Shown one piece after another: positions 22,301 through 34,300 of a DNA stretch of 64,000 bases. Position 1 is the stretch's first letter; the number at the start of each line of letters is the position of its first letter. The stretch comes from Lottia gigantea (taxonomy: Eukaryota > Mollusca > Gastropoda > Lottiidae), in contig NW_008708133.1 in assembly GCF_000327385.1 (NCBI RefSeq), positions 2,754,941 through 2,818,940 on the forward strand, read 5' to 3'. A program made the translations under genes and the position numbers. A model generated the notes under the pieces. The model did not search any database, was not told the DNA's origin, and worked only from the letters and a program-made list of their open reading frames with translations.

Positions 22301-25300
22301 ACAGAAATCTACAGGTTGGAAAAGACCACCAGGACCAGCAGCATGTACACCATCTGCTTTATCTGGTACAATCATATCATCTCCTACCTTTAATAATAAT
22401 CATATACTGGTAAACATATATAAACAGCAAATACACAAAAACATCAATATTGAGGCTGAACCTCTTTTTTTCAATTTCCATATAAAATATAAAAAATATT
22501 TCTTATTTCAACAAAGTCCATCATAGAATATCAATGAATAAGGTATCATATCAATGGCACACTTGCAAGAACATTTATTAGCATGCAACTTACCGGTCTA
22601 TTTTTCAAATATTCATCATATTCCTCTGGTTCCACGGCCTATAGCAAACAAGCAAAATAATATTCTCAATCAGCAGTTCATGCATCATGCTCAATTTATT
22701 AAAATTGTGCAGGTCAAAATAAAAAATAATGGTTTAATGTTATTAATGTTCATTTAAATTAAGATGTGACATGGTTCTATTTAAACTTGGTGAAACAATA
22801 TAGCAAAAAAAATTGTTTAGTATATTGCAATAACCAAATTCTTACTCTTTGTCAAATGATGGTAAAACATCAACAATTGATAAAGATAAACAACATCAAT
22901 TGACATCTAAACTTGACAACATTAAACAAAACGTTTTGTTTGAGACAATTCTATGAAATTAATTCCTTTCACAACACAATAACAATATCATTATATAATT
23001 AGAAATTTATCTCTGTTATTGTCAACTTTAAAATTTTAAAACATGCCTTGTTACGAAAATATAACACACATTCACACACTGACAAAATTACCTCAAAACA
23101 TACAAGTGGTCAAAATATTACAGAGCTTATTGTAGAGCTTACTTACAGAGCTTACTTGGATAATAACTGGCTGCATCCTAACAATATGTATAAATTTCTA
23201 TTACATTTAATATCATTCCTAGGTTGAAGCTATCTAACACACTTTATGATTGCCAATGAACTAAGAGAGAAGGTAGCAAGGTGAGGTGGAAGTCAGATTT
23301 TTGATAAGAATTTATTATAGGATACACTGTACACTCTTGTGTTTGGCTCATTTAGAAATTGGTGAAATTTATCAGTCTATATTTATTAAGATAAGACCAG
23401 GTAAAGAAACCAGATCTCATTTCTATATAAAGAATTCACCACTAAATACATGAATTTATCTCGATTTCTTGAGAATTTCTCTACATTATTTCTATATAAT
23501 ATTATAGTTTTTAGAGAGAAATTAAAAGTTCATGATAATTTAACTAATGGAACCACCACAGGTATTGAATGTTGTAACAGAATGTCTTAATCATCACATT
23601 CTATAAATAGTCTACACAGTATTTGATCTTTCATTTTATCTTAATGTAATTTGATACACCTACAACTTTTAAGTTCTATTAGAATTTCACTGATCAGACA
23701 GACTTTATAAAAATATCTAATACCACTATTATATGATTATGGCTTCTGCTTTTCTGAAATATTGATTCATTTGTTGGTTTTTCTCAGAGCGTGGTGCAAA
23801 TTTCATTTAACATTTTTCCACAAGATAATTTTGTTTGTGTATTTGATAAGAATAACATTGCCCATTGTTCTTATTATAAAACTGTTAATTGATCATATAT
23901 TTAAATTATAATATTCCAAACTCACATACACACAACACCTCAAGTTCTATATGTTATTTAGAAGACATGACAAGGTAAATATATCTATTTATATTGATTG
24001 GGTGTTAATACATCAAATAATCACTGCAAAATAGCATACTCTATCATAAACATTATGTTGACATCAAAACTTACCTCAATTGTGTATTCACCATTAGGTA
24101 CTGTCTGACCACCAAATTTGATTTCAATAGTGTATTCACCAGCATATTGAGGGATAAATGAAATGCTGAATGTACCATCTCCCTTATCAATGATATCAAT
24201 ATCAATATCAGTGCCGTCCAGACCTCGAATACGACAGGTAACTTTACCAGTACCAGCTTGAGCAGCATTGACTTCAATAATAGTTTCTTTATTGACTGGT
24301 ACAACCTTATCTTGACCATCTATAATAGAAATATTTCAATACTGTTAACTGAACAATATTGTTTAGTGAGACTAAGACCAAAACTTTCTTAAATCACAAC
24401 TATCAAAAGAGATTTTGAATTCTTATAAAGTTCTACTACCCACCTGTAATTTGACATTTGCTGGCATCACCAGTTGGAACAGCTTTAACTGGGAAGGGAG
24501 CTCCAGGCACCTCTTGCCCTGCAAATTTGACATCTACATCATATACACCCAAGTCTTCTGGTGTATACATACAGGTCACAGTACCATCATGGTTATCTTG
24601 CATAACAGGTCTAATATAGGTACCGTCAGGTCTCTAAAATATATCAATTAATAATTGCTGTGTAAAGCAAATAAAAATAAGGAAAGGAAATATAATATCA
24701 ATCAATAAGAGCTGTAAAACATGTTCAACACCTATTTTCTTTATATAGCACTTTAGTTGCTCTTAACGTTTTTGTTAAAGAGCCAAAAATCTGCATTTAT
24801 CAGTATCAGTATCATTAACAAACAAAATGACCTGAGGAAGAAAAACATTACCTTTACAACACATTCTAAATCAGCATCTCCAGCCTCTCTAGGATCCAAT
24901 TTAAATACAACTGGTAAACTAGCTGGACATTGTTGGGGTAACCCAGTAACTTTAACTTTACTAGGATCATTACCAGGTAAGATCTTCATATTGAATGGAC
25001 TGAAAACACAATTATTTCAAGTTACCAACAAGTTGCTTACAACAGTTACCTGTAATGTAACCATGAACTTACTATAGTATATTTGTAAGATTTGTTAATG
25101 TAAAGAGTTAGAGTTACAGAATGTTTAGATCTTTGGCTAGGCTCCATTTGAAGGGATTAGTTCAATTTGAACACATAGAAACACATGAAGAGGATTACCT
25201 GTTTGGTACAGCTTTATTGGCATAATTGACATCAACTTTACATGGTCCTTCTTCTACTGGTAAATAGGTAGCTTGATATTTATTATCTCCAATAGGTAGA

Positions 25301-28300
25301 ACATCAGCTGGTCTTTTTACTCCTACAATATTCAATTGTTTTATAAATATGTCTACAGTACATTACTATATGATTGGTCCCAAATGGGTGTCATTCCATT
25401 ACTTGCTTTAACACAATTAACAAATTTTTTTCTTTCTGAAAAAGACTTTCAGTAAATAGGTCTACTAATGTATTTCTCAAAATATCAACAATATGATAGT
25501 GTGTAGTATTGTATATACACCTCTGGCATCAGTTGTAGTAACATCAAGTGGTGCTGGACCAGATTCACTAGCATCAACAATAAATGATGCTGGTTCTCCT
25601 GCTTTTACACCTTGTGGGTTCAAACCAGGTCCGTAACATTTCACCTTGTTGGCATCTACTGGATTCTGGATTCTTACCAAGAATGGACTTCCTAAAACAT
25701 CCAAATGCAACGCAAATTGAAAGAATGTTTAATATGGATGTAAAATATCTTGATTTCACATTTCTACAAGTCTTGATACATTACCAGTAAAATGAGGTAA
25801 TGTAAACAATAAGAAAAGTTGAGCTGATCAATAGAAAGATTGTAACAGCTTGTTAATGTTTCTTAAATGATTACATTCAACTACAAGATATTCACTCTGT
25901 TATCTTCAAACAGTTCACATCAATCAATATAATGAAATATTTAACTTTAATTTTGTAGAATTAGAAACAATAAGAATAATGAATAAATAACACAATGATG
26001 GTACCATTCTTTCCATGGCCTTATTTTGTTATTGAACTACATCTAGTATACCAACTAAGTTAAAATGTAAACATACCAGGGATATCTTTTTCAGCATATT
26101 TCACACCAATGGAGTAGTCTCCTGCTTTGGTAGGGTTATATGCAACTTGGCATGTACCATCTTTGTTGTCTTTACAGTTCATTTGAGCTTCAACAGGTCC
26201 TTCAATAGATAGACCTAATCCACCTTTACCAGCGCCTTTCATATCAACAGTGAACTCAGCATCCTGGTTAGTGTAGCCACCTTGTAGACCTGACAATAAA
26301 CATATATATCATTTAACTCTTGGAACATAAGTTATTACTCTACCTGTTTAAATAACATAACACAGAATTTAAATTAAGTTAAATATTTTGACTGAAACTA
26401 AGACCATACAAAATAAATAGTCTGTTTTACAGGCCCAAAAGTGCCTGATTGTTGCCTTAATATTAAATGTACATTAAATTTATGGAAATAAATAATAAAT
26501 ACTTTCGCTCGCTCCGATTTATCCCAATTGAAAATCTAAAAAAGCGCTTATAAATAATATATAATAAATTTGCCCTCTAGCCCCGATTTTTGAAAAAAAG
26601 GCCTGTAAAACAGACTATTTATTTTGTATGGCCTAATATATCTATTTTTTTGTTAAAATGAAATAAATCAAACACATAAAAAGACTTTAATAGCCCAATT
26701 GTTTGAATATATCACTGTGATAAACTCAATTATATTACCTGGTCCATAGGCTTTAACTCTGCTAGGATCACAACCAGGGATTGATGTAACTTTGAATGGA
26801 CTCTGTGGTATGGGAGCATCATTGTATGTAACATCAATAGTGTGTGGACCTAAAACAAGACATTAAATTATGGTCATGGATGGTTTAATTTTAACAATAT
26901 AATTTGTATGTCTTGTCTTATTTTTCAAACAGCCGTGACAATAATTGAACGAAAAAACAAAGAAGTCACATACCTTCAGCAAAAGCTGTGTAAGCCACAT
27001 TGAATGTACCATCATTATTGTTGGTTACAGGACTTTCGAATTTCTGTCCTGTAGGATCAGTAAGAATAGCTCTAACTTTACCAGTGGCTGCATTAGGTAC
27101 TGCTTTAGCATCAACAGTAAACTCAGTTGGTGACTCTTTAAAAACACCTAGAAAATATAAACAATAAGTTAGAATTCATCAATCAAAACAGCAAGATTAA
27201 TTTTGTTTCATATTCATCTCAAATAAAGATCATTTATCAAATAGATCACAAACAGACTGCTATCTTAAAGAAAGTGTTTTACCCAATTTTATAAATCATA
27301 AGCTGTATTATAGTTTACAGGGAACCATCAATTGCAAGGAAAGTCAATGAAGAACAATATTCAGTATAAGCCATAGCAATTTGAAAATGCAATATGATTA
27401 GTAGACATTTCAAGAATCTAAAGTTTTGTTAATAAATTCAAAATCATCTCTTGAAGCTGTAAGTAAAAGGAATATTTCATGATCATTCAAAAGTTTTTAG
27501 TAGAAAATTTGAATCAAAATTAAACGAGCTGAATTAAAGACATAAAGAACAGAAGCAAATCAGGGAAAAACATAATCATAAGATATGAAATGGTTTTAAC
27601 AAAACTGATGAATGATTCCAATGAAATCTGATCCACAGGGAAAATAAAAAAAATGTAAACAAAATTATGACAACATTGAAGGTAGGGAAGCTGAACAAAT
27701 CATAGAAAAAAAATTATCCTGAAAAACAATTTAGTCCATGCGCTACCAAACATTTAGAAAATAATTAGTTTTTCATTTGAAATTAGTTCATCATCCATGA
27801 CAGTTAGTTCATTTCCTAGAATAAATTGTGCTGAGACCAAACCATGCGCAAAATGTTTACCATTGGGGTTGAGTCCAGGTCCATAAGCTTTGACATTTCC
27901 AAGTCCAACAGGAGCTTGAGCACCAGGTGCACCAGCTAATGGAGCACTTCCAGGAGCAAAGGCAGATGGTTCAATTTTAGCCTTGAATGGAGATTCTGGG
28001 ATGTGTTCATCAGCATATGTAACATTGATGGCATATTCTCCAGGTACCTCGGGTAAATAAGCTACCTCACATGTTCCATCACCATTATCTTTACATTCAA
28101 TCTTAGCTTCTGCTGGTCCTTCAACAGTGACACCTAAACCACCAGGTCCTTCAGCTTGTTTAGCATCAATAGTGAATGTTGCTGGTTCTAAGGCTCTTCC
28201 CCCTTTAAGACCAGGTCCATAAGCCTTGACATTTGGTTTGGGTTTAGTGCCTGGTGGGGCTCCAGCAAGTGGGGCTCCAGCCTTTTGTCCTGGGGCCTTC

Positions 28301-31300
28301 TGTTTACCCATCATCTCTTCTTCTACTGGTTTGGGTGCTGCTTTAGAAGGTACTGCTTCTACAGCAAATGGTGACTTGGGAAGTTCAACACCAGCATACT
28401 CAACAGCAACCTTGTGGGGTCCAGGCATGTCAAACAGAAGTTTGGCAGTGTGGCCATCTGGTGCAGGCTCAGTTGGTACTTCCTTTTTCTTTCCTTGTGG
28501 ATTTGTAATAGTAACCTTAGCATCAGCTTTGGGTAGTCTATGGACAGCAGTTGTTTGGATACCTATTTGTTGTGGAACTCCCACTGGCATTTCTTTATAA
28601 GGGAAGGATAAATTAAATAAGGATATTTTGTGAAGTTAAAAACAATACATATATAAAAATGAAAAACATTTCAAACTAAATTTGACTATGGGACAACATC
28701 AGGCTAACCAAATGTGTGAATATGGATACAATTGTATCTAATAGAAAAACAAATATAGAATATACAGTATTTAAAGATAGAAACACATCAAAATCACGTC
28801 AAATTCCACAAGGGACAGAACTTCCTCAAAACATAGCATTTAATCATGACATTTTTTTTATCATCCAAATCAATAGGAGAGAATGAGAGATAAATCACCA
28901 TCGCAATATATATTACATATCAAAAGTATACAACCAAAAATCAAATCTCATAAACACTTACGTGGCTCTAATCCAACAACCTTGACTTTGCTAACATCAA
29001 TACTAGATGTGACATTGACCTTGATAGGACTTTGTGGAACTTCTTTGTCAGCAAAGTAAACCATGACAGTATATGTGCCTGGTGTTTTGGGTTCATACTC
29101 AATTCTAAATGTACCATCTTTATTATCAATAGTTTTAACTGGTACATCCATACCCTTCTCATCAGTTAACCCAATAGCAACATCACCTGTAAATAAAAGA
29201 ATGTCTTTGGAATGTGCAAACATCAGATTTCACCTAACAAGTGATCCTTTCAACCATGCATCACTTTTCTGTTCAAGATTGTAAAATGTACTTAATTAAC
29301 TCTAATGAGAATTAGACCACACGAGAGACATATCATATCAAGTTAACATACCTGGTCCAGCTGCTTTACAATCAACAATGAAGTGAGTTTTAGCTGCTGT
29401 TTTAACACCCTTCTCTACACCAGGTCCAAATACCTTGACTTTAGCTGGGTTACAGGGTTCAGATACCATCACCTAGTGGGAAAACAACAAATTACAAATT
29501 GATTGCAGAATTCAACAGTAGAGTTAATTATGAAACAATTATAAACAATCGGTTAGAATCTTCAAATCAAGGCTTTTTGTTTCTTTCAATAAATGATATG
29601 TAGGGTAAAACCAGTTTAATTCTAATTCTTACATTTAAATTTCCATTCACAAACATCGGTTATCTTACCCTAAATGGACTGTTAGGTATCTGTACACCAC
29701 CATAGGTAATAACAACTGTATGTTTAACATTACGTTTTGGCATGTATTTACAGCTATAGGTACCATTCTTATTGTCAGTAACTTGTACATCAACTGGTTT
29801 AAAGTCTACATCAAGACAAGATATCTTCAATGGAGCTTTACCAGCATTACGGGTATCAACTGTAAATTCAGCCCATTGATTAGCTTGACAACCAGTCTTC
29901 TCTAAACCAGGACCCTTGGCAATAACCTACAAATATACCGTTTTGATTTAATAAAACTTTATTCAATATCATATTCTTAATGTTTTTTTGTATTTTCTCG
30001 CAGTTGTAATTTGCAAATTGTTATTAAAATTACAAAATATAATAGAGAATCAAGAATTCTTTAGAGCTGCAATAATTTAGTTACCTTGGAAGCATTGAAA
30101 TCTTTAGTGGCAGGTGTAATTTGAGCCATGTATGGTGAATTGGGAATATCTTCATCATTACACAAGATATGAACAGCATACTCTCCTGGTGTTTTAGGCC
30201 AGTATGTAACATCAGCTGAACCATCACCATTATCTTTACAGTCGATTTTAGCTTGAGATGGTCCCTCAATGGAGAATCCTGAAAAATAAAACAAGAAAGA
30301 TCAGATTCTAGCATACTTAAAGAGTTTGTTCATATTAAAAACCAAATCAATGAATTTCAGGATTGTTTATTTAATGTATTTCAGCAGTAAAAGATACTTA
30401 CCAAGAGCACCAACTTCACCATTAGTTTCTACAGTAAAGACAGCTGGTTGATCAACAACACCACCTTCCAAACCAGGTCCCCAGGCTACTATCTTAGATA
30501 TCTTAAACGGTCCAACTTCAACTTTAAAGGGACTCTTAGAAATATGTTGATCTCCAAAAGTAACATTAATGACATAGTTGCCCGCTTTAGATGGAACGTA
30601 AATACATTCAAAGACACCTTCTTCTGTTGGTATTGGTTTAATTGTGCACTTCTCTTCTGCACCTCCTGAAAAATCAAATTGATTTTGATTCTTTTAATAA
30701 GATCACATATTGAGGTGCAAATACATCAAATATTTGTATGAAGTCAAAGATTATAATATTACAAAGCTAGTTTCTTATCTGAAAATTTAGATTTAATAAG
30801 TTGAATGAATATTTTTGCAAACTAAATATTTATCACTTACCTGGGCCAATGATCTGAACTTTGACCTCACCCTCACCAGCACCTTTAGTATGTACTTTAA
30901 AGACAGCATTATCTCGTACACGAATACCTCTTGGTTGTATACCACGTCCGGTAGCATAACAAGCTTTAGCATTGGATGCTGAAAAAACAATATCATGATG
31001 TATTAAAATTAAAACTACAGGATCATAATACTTGGATTTCAATTGTTTTATTTCAGAAAGGTAAATATAATACACAAACTAATGTCTCTGGAAAAAAAAC
31101 TTTAATAAAGGTTATCTATCACCTATTATTATTACTTTGCTAGCTATTCTGTTTTACGATAATCAAAATTTTACACTCAAGTATCATGCTAGTCCAGCAA
31201 AGAGTAACTATGAAGCATTTGAACAGCCAAAAACACAATGTGAACAATGTTGTTAGCAATATTCTGAGCAGTTGTTAAGTGGAAATTGGGTGGGATTATT

Positions 31301-34300
31301 ACTGGGTCATAGATAAACTTTACCCCACCCCTTCCCTCATCTTGATTTAAATTCAAACACTTATGGCTTTCAATGAACATAATAAATCATTTGCATCTTC
31401 TTATAACAAACTAAAAAATCCCCACAACAAAATCAAAAATAAAAAGGAAAACAGAATACAATCCAACTAAAAAATATAATATCATTCTTACATATTATTC
31501 ACATTATTCATTGTTAGAATGAACAAAGAAATGAAGATTATCAATTGATTAAATTTTTGTCTCATAAACTTGAGAATTCAAAAAAAACAAGATAGATAGA
31601 GTAAATCAATAGATTTTAACAGAAATATCATTAACTACACCTACGTTTGGTAGCTGAAATTTACAATCAATTCTAATTTTAATTAATTTAAGCTTAAGAA
31701 ACCCACGTTTTGGGATAATGACTTTACTGCCTGATAAGAATTATTTTACTCTTTCAAATTGCATACTGATATCCTATAAAATATTCATTCTGTACAATCG
31801 TAATTTAACCATGACTCAGTGTTGTAATACTTTTCATAATCTACATAATCATTTGAAAGTAAATATTAGTATCATATTCTCCATTTCACACAACACTGTC
31901 TACTTCTTAAAACTTAGATATTTATGACTACATTTACTAGCCAAGTTGTTTTGAAAGAAAATATCTAACAATAAAAACTCAATATTATTTGAAATTAAAT
32001 AAGATGCGGATTTAATTTCAGTTGTTGTAGGGACAGGGTCAAATATACAGAGATACCTACGTTTACCAGCTGAAACAAGTAGAAAGTATAGACAAATAAA
32101 TATAGAGATAGAGTAAAGTTTGGCGCAATCAAGCATCTAGCAAGTTTTCCTTCCACCAACAGTCAAGTGAATGGTTTCAGAAAGAGCCAATGTCCTGTGA
32201 GATTCATTCTCCACCTTACCATCTGCTTCTGTTTGATTGATAGAAATAATAAGTGATTTCAATTGCATTGAAATAAGAATATTATCTCATACGGGTCGGG
32301 TCTTTACCTAATCAAGTGTATCGAACACATCATTGCACATAGAAAACCAAATAGAGCATCAGCTCACCACATAGATCTTTCTTTTGGGAATTGAAACTTA
32401 CTGATAATTTTAATGTCTAGATCCTTTTGATCATCTTTAACCCTCAAGATATTAATTTAGCTTAATTTAGAAGATTTGTGCAAATTGTGAAGACATACCT
32501 GGAGAAACTTGTACACCATAAGGACTGTTTGGTATCTGTTGACCAGCAAAGAAGATATTGACTGAATGAAGTCCAGGCTCATGGGGTTGGTATTCCACTA
32601 AATATGTTCCTTCTTTACCCTCTACTGGTTTAATCATGGGTCGGATCTTATCACGATGACCATGTGGATCTAGGATGGCCACATCAATTTGTCCTTTACC
32701 AGCAGCTACAAGTGAAAATAAAACAATGTATATATATAGATACATGTATAGAGTTGTTGATAGTTGTTATTTCTGATACATGGTAATGATTAATGATATT
32801 GTTTTGACACTTGTCTTATTCATTCCAAACATTATGGATGTATGTGTAGCTTTCCAAAATTTCCAAAATCAAATAATTTAGTTGCACTATATACAAAATA
32901 CAGAACAATATATATAGCTATCAAGAATACTAATGTTTTAAAGTGGCTACAAAGCAATAAAGAAATCAAAAGCAGTCTGATAAGGATGTTGATAATTGAA
33001 AATTCAGATGCTAAAAAGACAAGTATCAAAAGCAATTTAATGCCCTATAATGGATAATTGTTATTGTATATTTTAGTAAAATATTTACAACTAATGGAAG
33101 AGAAACTAGAGCTATTCCTAAGACAACATGTGAACTAAAGCAACAGGACTTACTAATCTTACAAAATATTTCATCTAATTTTCTAAGAGGTGAAACAAAA
33201 AAAAGTTTTAAAGTTTCTAGTAATGTGATCTAATTTTGAACTACTTGTATCATACAAAAGAATCTAAAATAATATTGGATTAAAATTATCAATATGATAT
33301 TTACTATTTGGTTATTGGAATATATAAATTTACTAAAACTACAACTATACTACAAGCTACAATATCTATACATCATTCCATATATTATATTGAATAGAGA
33401 AGAATAAATAATCTTTGTCACATTTCTTAATGATGTTCAATCTTTGAGTTGCTGTAATGTTAAAATTCACACTGTTGCAAAAGTTGCCTTCAAATTCAAA
33501 TAATTGGAGTTAATACAAATCCCAAATATGAAGACCACTGTAAGAAATTTGTGACAAATTGATGACAGAAAGTGAAATAAATAGAATGAAATGAAATAAG
33601 GGTTAATGGTGGAATAAGGTTTATATTTCTTGTTAAAAAGCAATTTTTCTTTTCATTTAATATAGAGTTTTCATAATATTCAATGAGTGAATCAAATTTG
33701 TCTAAAATGCAATCAAAAATTACAATACGAAATTTAATACCAACCAGAAACGCCATTTGACAAGAAATTAAAGTAATTTAGGATTTTTTAAATGAAATGT
33801 GTGAAATTGATGAAAAATGTTAACAAATTCGAAACATCAATAAAATCAGTTAGTAAAATTAAAAACATTCATTATGTTAGTAATATTAACTTCATTTCCC
33901 TATTGACCATTATAATTCCTTCGCCAATATTACAGGTTAAAGTATAAAAATGATGTATTTAATTCACCATTATCCCAGGACAAACAATGTAAGCTATTAA
34001 AAACAATTAAATTGACTATACAGTAAAATGATAAAAAATGTTTCAATACCGTTAAAAATACCAAAAACAGCCGCTAAAGAAAGGCAAAAAGAACCAAAAT
34101 ATGAAAATCAAGTCTGTACATTTAACATGACGCAGAATGGCATTGCTTACAACACATGATCAAGTTTTCTTACACAGTATTTTCTGTCAACTATGCTAGG
34201 AACTCTTTTTAATTTTTTTGTGAAAAAGATAGTCCAAGAGAGGAAGTTCCTGAAACACAAGGGTTAATATTGATTTAATTGACAACAATTAGTAAGTAAT

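Noticed and set aside
23130-23185. Possible extra hinge exon (DAASYYP...) in filamin intron 21
   Set aside because: Available donors give 22 or 31 nt, which would break frame with the next exon, and the longer reading hits a stop.
28226-28600. 124-codon Gly/Ala/Ser-rich frame on the plus strand
   Set aside because: It is antisense to filamin exon 13 and is a shadow of its AP/G-rich coding sequence.
32299-32325. AG|GTAAAG zero-length exon (recursive splice site) in filamin intron 6
   Set aside because: The intron is only 1.5 kb and the polypyrimidine tract is weak; AGGTAA occurs often by chance.
34047-34074. 12-nt microexon candidate (CGGCTGTTTTTG) in filamin intron 5
   Set aside because: The acceptor is acceptable, but the donor is weak (gtattt) and the encoded AVF insertion is hydrophobic in a loop. 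No paralogous partner, so treated as chance.
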